DNA from: Plasmodium relictum
Taxonomy: Eukaryota; Apicomplexa; Aconoidasida; Haemosporida; Plasmodiidae
NCBI RefSeq assembly: GCF_900005765.1
Contig: NC_041684.1
Coordinates: 62,001-126,000 of the forward strand
Reading direction: 5' to 3'
DNA: 64,000 nt
Shown: piece by piece, positions 21,546 through 33,461 of the stretch
How the letters are laid out: each line of letters opens with the position of its first letter
Numbering within the stretch: position 1 is the stretch's first letter
Translations under genes and position numbers: made by a program
The notes under the pieces: model-generated
Databases searched by the model: none
What the model was told of the DNA's origin: nothing
What the model saw: the letters and a program-made list of their open reading frames with translations, nothing else

Positions 21546-24050
21546 AGTACTATTCTTTTTAATATCAATTATATTTAATATATTTTTATTTTTATTTTTC
21601 GCTTGTTTTAATAAGTGTTATTTTATTTTATTTTTATTTTTTTTATTTTATTGTTGTTGAATTTTAAATTTTCTACTTTTTTTCTATAAATATTTTTCGA
21701 AAATATAAAATTTTATATTCTAAAACATTTTAACTATTTGTTATCATCATATTATAATTTATAATCCAAGAAAATTTCTCATTTTTTATGAACAACTATT
21801 AAAAATCTTTAAACTTTTGAAAACCGTTTAAAATTTTTAATTTGATTTATTCTCAGTTTTTTATGTAAAATACTTTTATCACTTTTTGTATATATATGTA
21901 TGTATTTCTTATTTGTGTTTTTCTTTCGATTTTATCATTCTACATATATTAGATATTGAGGTTAGATAAAATATAAGAAAAATAAAAAATAATATTTCAG
22001 TGAAATTTAAAACAGTTTTATTATTTTTTTTTTTTTTTTTGTGGTCCTATTAAATACTTATAATTTAAAGTTGAATATCTTTTTTAATAATTATAAACAT
22101 TTGTATATTAATAAAAAAAAAAAAAATTATAATTTTTTTATTTTAAAATATTTAAATATATCTTTTAAGTCTTACAAAAATTATTAATAAAAAAAAATTT
22201 ACATAATCACAACCTTTTTTGGAATATTATTTTTCATTATATATAAAAGATAAAATATGTTTCTTTTATAATTAATATATAAAATTATAATTATGAAAAT
22301 ATTTCTATCCTAATCTTAGAAAAAGAAGGTTTATATACATAATGGAATGATATTTTATTGAATAAAATATTAAACAGATGTAGTTTTCTTTTTATGAAAT
22401 ATATTTAATAAAACGAGAAGATGAAAAAATTTTATGAGTAATGAACTGAAATAATCAAAGATAAATAGGTACTATTTTTAAAATATAATAAAGTTTATTA
22501 AAAATGTTTTTGTTTCTTAAATACCAATTTTATACATATATTTCTATTTTTTTCAGAAATATATATAAATATTAAAATATACATTTAAATATATATGTGT
22601 ATACTTTTGCATGTTGGCATTATATTTTTTTTTTTTTAAGATGTTAAGCTAATAAATATGCTCAAAAAGTTTTGAAATACACCATAATTTTTTTTTTTTT
22701 TTTATTGAAGAAATAACTTAAATCATATTTTTTGAATATTCAAAAGTTAACTTATTTTTAATATTTTGCAAATTATAATTTTTATTTTTTTATATTTTGT
22801 TTTATTATTATTTTATTCATAATTTTTTTTCTTTCATCAATTCAGCATAATTTCATTTTATTTTATTCTTATTTTATGTTAATTTTTTTGTCTTTAAAAT
22901 TAAAAAAAAATGAATTATTTTTTTAATTATTCATGCATAAATGAAAATTTCAAATGTTTTAAGATCTACATCTTATATATTTAATATATTAGATAATATT
23001 TAAAATAGCAAAATGAGAGTGTGGTAAACACAAAATTAATAAACCAAAGGTTTATTAAATTTAATATAAATTTTTAAAGAAAAAAAAATTCTTGATGGAA
23101 TTTCAAAAAAAAAAAAAGAAAAAAAAAAAATAAAACACAACTCCTTAAAGGTGAAGAATATTAGTACATATATAATTTTTTAATATTATAAATATTTCAT
23201 AAAAGTACAATAAATACCTATGTTATTAAAAACAGAAATTTATTAAATACATAATAGATTTCCCATTTTTATTTTATTCTTAAGTCGTTATTTATGCCTT
23301 ATAACTTTTAAAAATATAGAAAAAATTTAAATAAAAAATTCGTAGAATATTTTTTATATGAATATTAGAAAAAGCATATTTATATACATAGAAAATAAAA
23401 ATTTATAAAATTGAGTTATTTTATATATTTCTAAATGTTTTAACATATATTTCTGTTATAAAATAAGTATTTATCCCATGTATATATATTAATTTATACT
23501 TCATTGTAATAATTTATTTAATTTAAAATTTCATAAAAAGTTATAAAATTAGTTGAAATAAAATTTTTAAATAATCATTTGTATAGAGAGAATGAGATTT
23601 ATTGAAATAAATAAATAAATATTTTAATTTAATTCTTAAATTTATAATAGAATTAATTGAAATAAAATTTTGAATTTTCTTTTTAGAAAAAATAATTAGA
23701 GAAAGAAAATTTTGACTTTATATATATATGTTTATTTTTTTTTTTGAGTTAATACAAAAATGTATATGATCTAATAATAAGATATGCCTTCTTATATTTA
23801 TATTTTAAAAATTTTAGAAATTATTTAACATTACAAGGATGTTTTAATGCTCTTTTCAACCTATTATTTTATTATATTTTTAATATTTGTTTTATTTTTC
23901 TTTGTTTTGTTTATTAATTTATTTATTTTTATTTTTATTTTTTTTAAATATATCTTAATTTTTCTTATTAATGAACTTATTTATTAAATTTTAATCACGC
24001 ACTTTTTACTTGGCATAACAGAAAACATTTATTATATTTTAAATATAGAA
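21546..24050. other. Divergent intergenic region, 2.5 kb
   Basis: This lies between the start of the TYW fusion (minus) and the start of the 2H-like gene (plus), so it likely holds both promoters. It is mostly A/T runs. The only structure that stands out is a perfect 10-bp inverted repeat at 23036-23058, next to a GTGT/ACAC mini-hairpin. No coding exon is convincing. Confidence 0.5.
23036..23058. other. Perfect 10-bp inverted repeat, 3-nt loop
   Basis: TTAATAAACC and GGTTTATTAA are separated by AAA. After one A-A mismatch the arms continue to pair (AAA with TTT). It follows immediately after GTGTGGTAAACAC, which can form a 4-bp stem. It may be chance, a terminator-like fold or part of a small structured RNA. 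Confidence 0.4.
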
Positions 24051-25589
24051 ATGAGAATAAATGTGGAGAAGGAAAATGAAGAAAATGGGAATATGAATGT
24101 TACAAAGAATATAATTTATAATAATTTTCAAAACAGAGGATTTCTTAATAATTTCAATTTTCTACATGAAAATATTAGGAATTTAAATAAATCACTAGAA
24201 TATAATTGTGACATATTAAATAAAAAATTAGAATATGGAAAATTTCTTGAGAAAAATAATTATAATAAGGAAAAAAATAAGAAAAAGTTTATTATACATT
24301 TGATGCCTTCTGAAAATTCCCAATTTTATATTTTTCTTAATAAAAAAAAAGAAGAAGTGTTGAAAAAATATGGAAAGGATGAAACATATAAATATGATAT
24401 TCATATTAGTTTAACAGGCTATTTTTTCTGTGATAATGTAAATGTTTTTTTGAATACCTTATATATATATATGTTTTATTATGTAAAATTATATAATATA
24501 TTTAAAAATTTATCATTTAACCATTTGTTTTTTAATATTTCCTGTAATTCTAATTATAGTAATATTTATATAAAAAAAAATAAAAGTGGTGATAAAGAAA
24601 AGAAAATAATTTTTGAAAAAAAAGAAATCGAAGAAAAAATAGATAAAAAGAAAAAAAATATTTTAAATATGGAAAATAATAGCAATAAAAGTGATTCCCA
24701 TGTTTTAATAACTAATGATGGATATGTAATTATTCCAATATTTTGTGAATGGATAAAAAAAATTTTTGAAAATTTTAGTTTCTTAATTAGGAATAGTAGT
24801 TTCATATCCCACAATAAATACAAGAATGTAAATAAGTTAGAAAATAATTATATTAGTAGAAATTCAGTAATTTCAAAAAATTTAAAAAAAAGGCACAAAA
24901 ATGATAGTAAATTATTTTTAGGTAATTCATTAATAAAAAGTAAATATCAAAAAGATACTACCTATCCAAATTCAATATATTCAAATAATATAATTCTTTC
25001 TGATATAAAAAATAATGAAAACAGTTCATCATCATTTATAAATTTTGAAGATAAGCAAACTGAAGAAAAGGCAAATAATTCGAACGTAATATTTTATGAT
25101 GATAATAACAGTAACAATAGCAATAGTAATAGTAATGGAAATGTATTTAATAAACTTGCACATAATTGTAACATTAATGAAAAAGATAATACTGATAATT
25201 ATAATATAAATTACAATAAGTGCCATATAGAAAGTAAGAACAGTAATTATAAAAAAATTAAAAGATTAAAGAAATGCAGTAAAAATAACAATAATAATGA
25301 TAAAAAGGAAGAAAAAAACAAAATAAAATATAAATACAATAATACTGAAGTAAAGCTTTCAGAATTTAGAATAAAAGAATGTAATCATATATCATTAGCT
25401 TCTAATAGAAATAATAAAGAAATACAAAAAGATATTGCTTGTATGTATAAAGATTTGAAATATTATTTTTCAAATTGTTCATGGGATATGGTTATGTTTG
25501 AATGTGATGAAAATCTCTTTCCTCAAGAAAAAGTCAAAAATAATTTTTTAAATGAAATATTCAGATTTAAAAAATTCGCAGTATCATAA
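24051..25589 (+). CDS. 2H phosphoesterase-like protein with low-complexity insert
   Basis: Single-exon gene of 512 residues. After an Asn-rich start, residues 83-175 look globular (FIIHLMPSENSQFYIFL, then YDIHISLTGYFFCDN with H118 and S120). The C-terminal part contains CNHISLASN (H446, S448) and then WDMVMFECDE. Two H-x-S/T motifs on separate strands, with a hydrophobic strand after the second, are the signature of the 2H phosphoesterase fold (LigT, CPDase, AKAP7, USB1), which acts on 2',3'-cyclic phosphates or RNA ends. Residues about 185-430 between them are a charged, Asn-rich insert, normal for Plasmodium. Both His-x-Ser pairs are present, so activity is possible. The substrate cannot be told; the pattern does not fit USB1 clearly. 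A chance HISL pair is the main alternative, although the flanking strands argue against it. Confidence 0.55.
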   Translation: MRINVEKENEENGNMNVTKNIIYNNFQNRGFLNNFNFLHENIRNLNKSLEYNCDILNKKLEYGKFLEKNNYNKEKNKKKFIIHLMPSENSQFYIFLNKKKEEVLKKYGKDETYKYDIHISLTGYFFCDNVNVFLNTLYIYMFYYVKLYNIFKNLSFNHLFFNISCNSNYSNIYIKKNKSGDKEKKIIFEKKEIEEKIDKKKKNILNMENNSNKSDSHVLITNDGYVIIPIFCEWIKKIFENFSFLIRNSSFISHNKYKNVNKLENNYISRNSVISKNLKKRHKNDSKLFLGNSLIKSKYQKDTTYPNSIYSNNIILSDIKNNENSSSSFINFEDKQTEEKANNSNVIFYDDNNSNNSNSNSNGNVFNKLAHNCNINEKDNTDNYNINYNKCHIESKNSNYKKIKRLKKCSKNNNNNDKKEEKNKIKYKYNNTEVKLSEFRIKECNHISLASNRNNKEIQKDIACMYKDLKYYFSNCSWDMVMFECDENLFPQEKVKNNFLNEIFRFKKFAVS

Positions 25590-27331
25590 TTTTTTATTAC
25601 TATTAATATACTCATATTATTACTAAAGCTTTCTTAACCTTAAAAATAGTTATTAGACAAAATTACTAAACATGTTTATTTTTTTTCATTTTGTATTGTT
25701 TCATTATATATTTATATATTTTACTATTTTCTATTTCTTTATAATATTTCATTATTTTATTTTATTTTATTTTATTCTTTTTTTTTTTTTTTTTTTTTTG
25801 TTCATATGATTGACCTTGTTATAAAGAAAAACATAATTTTTTTTTTTATTTACATATATATGTATATTATTTTTTTAATTAAAATGTATATATACTTGTT
25901 AATATTGAGTATTTTTTCATATATATCAAAATGGATTTTTTATTCATTCAAGGGAATTTTTTTTGTAAATTTTTCATAAAACCTTTATAGACGGGATTTG
26001 TAATATTATTAAAAATTATTTTTTCTTAAATTTTTTTCTTTACATCTTAGTAATGGCTTTATTTTGTATTATCTTTTTTTTTTTTTTTTTCCTGCTTTTC
26101 ATAATAAATTAGCTTAAAGTTTGAAAATTAAATTATTCTTAAAAATTTATCTAGTATTTTTTTATAATGAATAAAATTAAAAAAAAAAAATTTGTATTTA
26201 TTAGTACAATAATAAAGAATTTCAATTCAGCATTAGAATGAAGAGATATCTTATATGAAAAAATAATTACATTCTTTTTTATGTAAATATATATATTTAG
26301 AATAAAAATCTAAAAAAAAGAAGAATAGTTAAATATTTAATAAATTTTTAATTTTACATTTACTATATGTATATATAAAGAAGAAAATTTTTTTTTTTAA
26401 ATCTTAAGAATTATAAAGATATAAATAAGATAAAATAATATAGTATAAAAATTTTAATAATTAAGTTAGACATATCTCAGTAAAATTTAATGAAACTAAA
26501 TTATTTGTTGTATATTTTATTTTTTTTTTTTAAATTCTATATAAAAATAAATTATTATATTTATTATTAAGAAAATGAAATAAAGAAATAAAATACTTCA
26601 TAATGTTATGTTTTTTTTATTAATTTTTATTTTATTATTCTAAAATATTAAAATTAATTCTAGTAAAAGGTTTTCATTAATAAAAATAGTAATGATAAAA
26701 ATTGCTCTATCTTTAAAAAATTCTATAAATTTGTTAAAAAAAATAAAAAATATAATTTTATTCAATGTATATAAATAAATGCATTCTTATCATTATTATT
26801 GAAAAAAATTAATTTTTATAAGAAACAAAATATTTATTAAAATAAAATATATAAAATTATATTTTCAACTTTTAGACATATATAAAAACATATTTATGTT
26901 GCTATATTACATATATATCCTATTTGTTAAATAAAGAAAAATAGCATAAATTTAGTTACTATAATGAAAAATAAATATATTTTATTATCCTATTTTTTTA
27001 TGTTGTATTCTGTTACTTAAAATTATTTATAAAGGTTTTAAGAAAAATAATATTATTTAGGATCTTACTATGAAGAATATATAATTTTAATTAAAATTGT
27101 TTTCATAACTTCAAATTTTTTTTCTTTACTTTTATTTTTATTTTATTTTTTTTTTTTTCCTATTCTACAATTTTGTTCTTATAAAAATTATAAAATTTTA
27201 GTTGTTTTACAGTATAAAAATATTTTTTTTTTTTTTTTTTTATAAGGTTCTAAACAATTTATTATGTTATGATGGTAAATAAAAATAAAAAACAATTAAG
27301 TTCTCAAACATAAAAAAAGATAAATCAAATA
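25590..27331. other. Intergenic spacer between two plus-strand genes
   Basis: This 1.7 kb holds the 3' UTR of the 2H-like gene and the promoter of the RMD1-like gene. It consists of poly(T) and poly(A) tracts, with the longest T runs near 25779-25799 and 27223-27241. No gene or structured element is evident. Confidence 0.5.
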
Positions 27332-29200
27332 ATGTATATGGAAAAGTATACACATCAAATAAAAATAAAAATGAATTCTTCAAAAAAAAAAAATAGTAAC
27401 GAAAATTATATGAAAAATGCATCTGATGAGCATTATTTGTTACAAAAAAGTTTTGAAACTGATTTAAATAAAAAACATTTTAATTTTAAAAAAAAATATG
27501 ATACCTTAGAAAACGAAAGTGAAGAAAAAAAAGAAAATGTAAGAAGTGAAGTTAATCATATTAAATATATAAGCGATACATATTTGATTAAAAAAAAAAA
27601 AATAATTAATAATTTGGATAATGAAATTTTTTCTATGGATGAAAATTTTATTATGAATTTGGATAACTCTAATAAAAATGCTAGAAATAATTTTAATGTT
27701 ATAAAAAAAAGAAATATGAAAAAAGGTATTACCTTTATTCAAAAAGAAAAAACATATGATTTTTCTTATGATGAAAGAACATCCAATGAGTATTATAATA
27801 AAATAGAGAAAAAAAAAAAAATAAAAAAATCTAAAATTTTGAGTAATAGCGATAGTAATAATAAAATATATGAAAGTAAAAATTCTTTAAGGGTAAATAT
27901 GGATGAAAAAATGTATAAAAGGAAATTAAAAACGCATAAAAGCAATGATATCATTATAGAAAATAAAGAAAATAATACGTCAAAAAATAAATGTGTTGCT
28001 TATTGTAAAGATAATAAATATTTATCAAATGAAGAAGATGAAAATTATAAATGGAAAAGAGTATTTTTTATAAATAAATATATTTTTGAAAGAAAAGAAA
28101 TAAACAAAATAAATAATAATAAAATTCAAGAAACCATTTCATATTATAATCCAGATAAATTATGTTTAGTTAAATTTTTGTGTCAGGCAAAAAGTTACGA
28201 TTTAATAAAAATAAGCAAAATATTTTTTTCTAAAAAAATTAGATATACCTTTTTTGATGAAAATAATGTACTGTGTGTATTTTTAACTCCAGAAAGTTGT
28301 ATCAAAAATTTTTATAGCTCAGAAGATATATATAAAATTGATAATTTAGATTTGAAAAAGAATGTAACTTATCCTCATACAAAATTTATATTCTTTATAT
28401 TTAAAAATGGTTCTGTTGTGATATGGGAGAATTTTAAAAATTATCAAAATAGTGACTATTTTATAAATAAAGTTATTATATTTTTAAATTCATTTTCTGA
28501 TGAATTGCTACCAGTATATGTAGTTCAGATGGATACTATATTTTATTCTGAAGAAGAAAAACGAGAAGAAAATGAAAATGAAAAAGAAGAAGAAACGAAA
28601 AAAAAAAATTCTTTTGTAAATAATGGAATAATATATTTAACAAATGATTCATTAGAGCAAAAATTAACAGCATCATTTGCTTTATCTCAATCTATTAGAT
28701 TAGATGTACATGAAATGATGATGGATATTGCAATTAACACTTTATTTAATATATCAAAAGAAATAGCTACAAATGGAACTTGCACTATTTCAAAAAAAAA
28801 AATATCAAGTATGTTAGATATCTACTCTAGTATTATTAATGTTAATGCAGTTCAGGACTTTTTAGATATTCCTGAATATTTCTGGAATAAAGTTCAATAT
28901 GAACACTTATGGTATGAGGTTAAAGAAAAAAAATAATAAAAAAAAAATTACAATCCTTATATATTTGAATATTTCTTTTTCTTTTTGCTCCTTTTTTTTT
29001 TTTAGATATATAAGTACATGGAGATACCTGAGAGAATAAAAATATTAAACAAAAGATACAATTATTATAAAGATTTTTTAAAAGTTATTAAAACAGAAAT
29101 ATATAATAAAAAAACATTTTATTGTTATAGAATTGTTGTGTTATTATTATTTATACATATATTAGCATTAATTTTAAACGATCTATTTTTTTTGAAATGA
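27332..29200 (+). CDS. RMD1/RMND1-family (DUF155) membrane protein, two exons
   Basis: Exon 1 is 27332-28918 and exon 2 is 29006-29200, with an 87-bp GT-AG intron in phase 0; the product is 593 residues. The N-terminal 220 residues are charged low complexity. The DUF155 domain runs from about residue 270: FFSKKIRYTFFDENNVLCVF, then FIFKNGSVVIWENF, then a conserved block of TNDSLEQKLTASFALSQSIR and DVHEMMMDIAINTLF. It continues across the splice as LWYE|IYKYMEIPERIKILNKRY. A C-terminal transmembrane helix is at about 570-590 (CYRIVVLLLFIHILALIL). The family includes yeast Rmd1/Rmd8 and human RMND1, a mitochondrial inner-membrane protein needed for mitochondrial translation. Whether this one is mitochondrial cannot be decided from sequence, as the N-terminus is not a clear presequence. 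Met1, Met3 and Met14 are all possible starts. Confidence 0.88.
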
Positions 29201-29780
29201 TAAGTGTAAGCACTTTTAAGTAAAATAAATTAAATTAATTAAAAAAAGAAAAAACAAAAAAAGGAAACTAGAAAAATAATGTTTGGATATTACAAAAAAA
29301 AAAAAAAAAAAAGAAACAATGATAATACTTTTACTAATAATAAAATTACTTATACCCTTTGAATATACAAAATTTGTAGTAATAAAAAAAAGAAAAAAAA
29401 TATATAATTCTATAATTTTTTAATCTTATATTTTACTTTGTATAATTTTGTTTTATCTTTATTTTATTATTTTATTTTATTTTTTTTTTATTTTTTTTTT
29501 ATTTTTTTTTTATTTTTTTTTTATTTTTTTTTTATTATTATATTTAAATATATTATATTTTAATTGAATATATATTGTTTTATTTGGAAATGTTTTATTT
29601 TATTAATTTTTTATGCATTGTCTTATTTTTTTATTTTTTATATATTTCTTTTTTTTTCTTATGAAATAAAAAGGAAGAAAATATATATATAAAATAAAAT
29701 AATAAAGACAAATAATTTTAACTAAAAATATAATAATGTACCATGATTGGAATTTAGTACATCCATTAAATAATTTTTAG
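29201..29780. other. Convergent 3' spacer with 11-bp tandem repeat
   Basis: This lies between the stop codons of the RMD1-like gene and the helical-repeat gene. It contains A18-type runs near 29293 and the A(T)10 tandem repeat listed separately. No gene is seen. Confidence 0.6.
29480..29535. repeat. A(T)10 tandem repeat, 11-bp period
   Basis: Single A residues at 29490, 29501, 29512, 29523 and 29534 are each separated by exactly ten T. The spacing is close to one DNA helical turn. It is probably slippage-derived, in the convergent 3' region. Confidence 0.85.
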
Positions 29781-31643
29781 TTACTTTTTTTTTTCGTTTA
29801 TCAAGTTAAAATATAAATAATCAGATATACTTCTACTTATATCTTCATTATTACTTGAAGAAACACTTTTTTTACTATAATTTTCTTGTTCACTATTGTT
29901 ATTTAAGCTTTTTTCATCTTCATTAAAACATTTCTCCATTTTATTGTATTTATAAATAATTAACTTTTTGTCTGCTTTATTTATATCTATTTTATTAATA
30001 ATTTGATTGGATGGATTGCTTTCTTCACTTGTATTTTCTTTTGTGTTTCCTTTTTTCTCTTTTAAAAAATTTAAATATTTAAGCATTTCTCCCCATTCTT
30101 CATTATTTTTACTATAAAAATGCAAAAATAAATTCAGCTCCTCTAAATTACAATTTTTTTCAAAATTTTTTTGGTTTTTAAAAATAAAGCAATCAATTTT
30201 TGATAAAATATTATCACTATGTATATTTAAATTTTTAAAACATAAAAGTAAGCGATATATATAAGAATAATTAAAAATAATATTTTTTTCTAAATTTTGT
30301 AAAACTATATTCATAATTTTTTCCATATTATTATCCATATAAGGTAAGATAACAAAAAATTCTAATATTAAAATACTTTCTTCTAAATTTATTTTATTTG
30401 ATTGAACTTTAGATAACAAAAAATTTAGTAATCTTTTATAAACAAATATGTAATTAAAATAATTTAAATCTTTATAACAACACAACAGTTTAATCATCTG
30501 TTTTAATGACAAAAATGCTAAACAACTATTTACTTTCGAAAATAAAAGATGAATGATATCTTTTAGTATTTTCTTATTATAATTTATACTATTTTCATCT
30601 TTACTATAATCATTTAAGTAGCATTCTTCTTCTAAATCTTTTTTATATATACAGCTTTCTTTCTCTTTATTTATAGTAGTACTATTATCATTTATGTATA
30701 CTTTATTATTAATATTGTTACTTTGTTCACTATTTTCTTTCTTTGAATCAATAACATTTTTACTAGCATCACTGATAGTACTACTTTTATTTATTTTATC
30801 ATCATATAATATATTTTCTTCACTGAAATAAATAGAATAATTCTTATCATTTTTTATTTTATTTATAATATATTTTATTTGTGTTAATGTATTGTATATA
30901 GAAATAGAATCAAACGAATTTATATTTTTATATATATATTTAATTAATTTTAGACATAACTCAGAATGATTATTATTAGATTTTGAATATGCTGAAATTA
31001 AATGATTAATATAATTACTTTTAATTTCGTCAAAATTTTTTAAAATATAATTCCCAGAAATTTCTAATAATTCTTCATCATTTATTTTTAATTTAGAAAA
31101 TGCGTGTAAAATTTTCGAAATTTTTTTTATACCGAAATAATCTAAATTTTGTTTAACTTGTTTCAAAAAAATTGTCATCAATTCAAAATCAGAAAAATTC
31201 AGTTGATTACTAGCTATAATATACTTATAAATATTATCATAAGTTATTGATTCATATTTAATTTTGTTTTCTTTGAATATATGTAATGATCTATTAGATA
31301 AAATAGAATAAATTTCAAAATTTCTTTCTTTACACAATGCATAAGATTGTAAAATTAGTACTATATCTGAAAATTTTAAATCATTAAGATGTTTTTTTAC
31401 CAAATTATTATATAAATCAAACATATTCTTATTAATAAATCCATTTTTGACACTTTTTTTAATACCATTACATATGTTTTCACTATTCATATCTTTTAAT
31501 TTTTTTATAACATTATTTTCTACGTCTAAGCCCGTTCTTGATGATATGTTTTTCCTTACTATTAACCTACATATTTTATCATTCTTATTCAAATGATATA
31601 TAAAATATTTTTTTAAAGAATTCACAAACATTGCACATTTCAT
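29781..31643 (-). CDS. Helical-repeat protein, possibly mitochondrial RNA-binding
   Basis: Single-exon gene of 620 residues. The N-terminus is basic with few acidic residues (MKCAMFVNSLKKYFIYHLNK ... RLIVRKNISSRTG), which fits a mitochondrial presequence. Residues about 85-260 and 385-520 are alternating amphipathic helices, for example LKFSDIVLILQSYALCKERN, FGIKKISKILHAFSKLKIND and YINHLISAYSKSNNNHSELC. These resemble the heptatricopeptide/octotricopeptide-like repeats of apicomplexan organelle RNA-binding proteins. An Asn/Ser/Glu-rich linker (about 275-350) separates the two helical parts. I could not see a C-terminal RAP domain, which many Plasmodium members carry. The role is inferred by resemblance only: organelle rRNA fragment stabilisation or processing would be the expected function. 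It could be some other alpha-solenoid. Confidence 0.45.
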   Translation of the reverse strand: MKCAMFVNSLKKYFIYHLNKNDKICRLIVRKNISSRTGLDVENNVIKKLKDMNSENICNGIKKSVKNGFINKNMFDLYNNLVKKHLNDLKFSDIVLILQSYALCKERNFEIYSILSNRSLHIFKENKIKYESITYDNIYKYIIASNQLNFSDFELMTIFLKQVKQNLDYFGIKKISKILHAFSKLKINDEELLEISGNYILKNFDEIKSNYINHLISAYSKSNNNHSELCLKLIKYIYKNINSFDSISIYNTLTQIKYIINKIKNDKNYSIYFSEENILYDDKINKSSTISDASKNVIDSKKENSEQSNNINNKVYINDNSTTINKEKESCIYKKDLEEECYLNDYSKDENSINYNKKILKDIIHLLFSKVNSCLAFLSLKQMIKLLCCYKDLNYFNYIFVYKRLLNFLLSKVQSNKINLEESILILEFFVILPYMDNNMEKIMNIVLQNLEKNIIFNYSYIYRLLLCFKNLNIHSDNILSKIDCFIFKNQKNFEKNCNLEELNLFLHFYSKNNEEWGEMLKYLNFLKEKKGNTKENTSEESNPSNQIINKIDINKADKKLIIYKYNKMEKCFNEDEKSLNNNSEQENYSKKSVSSSNNEDISRSISDYLYFNLINEKKK

Positions 31644-33089
31644 TTATATAAATATATATATAATTAAATATATTTTCATATATAATAATAATAATAATAA
31701 ATTTCACTTTTAATATTTTTTTCCCTTTTTTTTTATAGCTTGTTTTTTTTTTTTTTTGTAAAATAAATTCTTTATCAAAATTATTTAATTTTATTTTATT
31801 TTATTTCATTTATTTTATTTTATATTATTTTATTTTTTTTTTTTTATTTTTTTTTTTTTAAAGAAATTTCATTGTAAGCAGTTAATTGTTCTCTAAATTT
31901 TTTTCTTTAATAAAAATACAAAACCCTATAGAACACTAGTGAATTTTTGAAATATTCATGATTCATCTATTAAATTATACTTTTAAAAAAATTCAAGTTG
32001 TTCATATATATACTTTTTACAATAAATAATTAGATTCAAATATTTTAATATGGGTTCTTAAAATATTTAGGTAGATTAAAAAAAGTTTTGAAATTATAAA
32101 AAAGGAAAAATTAAAATTCTAAAAAAAATCTATATGTATTACAAAGCTTAAAAAATAAATATAGATTTGTTTATTAAGAAAAACTAAAAATACATTTAAC
32201 TTGATTACGAAATGTTTTCCCATTTTCATTTCAATCATTTATTTTGAATTTTGATAAAGAAATATTTGAGAAAAAAAAAAAAAAACTGTAAATCCTAAAT
32301 TTATATTTAATAAAAATGGAAAACAAATAAAATAAATTTAAAGAAAAACTGAAAAATAACCTTTTTAAAAGAATAACGATAAAATAATAAGAATTTAATA
32401 TAAGGGTCTATTTTAAAAAAAAATTATAAAATAAAACAACAAATTACGCAACATGAAGAAAAATAAAATAAAATAAATAAATAAATAAAAATTATAATAA
32501 ATTCCACATTATTAAAATTCTAGATTTATGCGTTTTTATAAATATTTTATCCTTAATTTTTTAATTGTTTAATAACTAGTATATATCCCATTTGGGAATA
32601 ATCATATCTAGAAAAGTTATATTAATTTTTTTTAAAAACAAGTTTAAAAATATATTATTAAATTATTATAAATTAAATAAAAAAAAATTTCCACTGTTCT
32701 AATTGTTAATTGTAAATTATTTTTATAACGGGGGTAGACAATATACAAAAAAAAAGATTTCAAAAAACAATTATCAGAAAGTTTTGTGGTACTAGTAACT
32801 GTTTAAAGCTAAGAATGAGAAAAACAAAAAACAATTAGAATAAAATGAAATGTAATAATTTAACAAAAAATAAAATTACCACATCTTATTTATTATTCGT
32901 GTGTTATACATTTAGAAAAATTAAAAAAAAATTATTATCCCATTGAAAAAAAATTATTTAAAAATGTTTATATTATTATAAAAAATTACTTTATTAATAT
33001 TAAATATAAATAAAAAGTGGTGAAAATAATGCATAAGATATAGAGTATATTAATTTTATTGTAGATAATTTTTTTTTTGTTTTGTATCC

Positions 33090-33099
33090 ACATGCATGT
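33090..33099. promoter_or_regulatory. ACATGCATGT palindrome, candidate ApiAP2 site
   Basis: A perfect 10-bp palindrome containing TGCATG, the core reported for the Plasmodium AP2-Sp family factor. It lies about 1.2 kb upstream of the signal-peptide gene and 1.4 kb upstream of the helical-repeat gene, and a second TGCATG follows at 33375. Motif presence alone is weak evidence. Confidence 0.3.
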
Positions 33100-33416
33100 A
33101 ACTTCAAGATTAATGTAAACAGAACATAAATTATTAGTGCTTTATAATAATTAGTTAAAAAGTCGAAATACAATTATCATATTTATTAAATATATTTTAT
33201 AATATAAATGTATTTTATTTGAATAGAGACAATCTCAACATTAATAAAATCAAAAATATATCTAATAGACTTTTATAAATTAATAATGTTATTTTTGCAT
33301 TGATATAGTAGATTTTACTTACACCGTATTAGTATTTTGCTGTTTTTAAAAAAAATTAATAGAATAATGTTGGGTGCATGGTTATTTACCTTTTTATATA
33401 CAGTTCTACATAATGT

Positions 33417-33418
<2 letters not shown>

Positions 33419-33460
<42 letters not shown>
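33419..33460. repeat. T42 homopolymer
   Basis: An uninterrupted run of 42 T bases, the longest homopolymer in the window. It may act as a nucleosome-excluding tract in the promoter region; its length is also prone to sequencing error. Confidence 0.9.
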
Positions 33461-33461
<1 letters not shown>

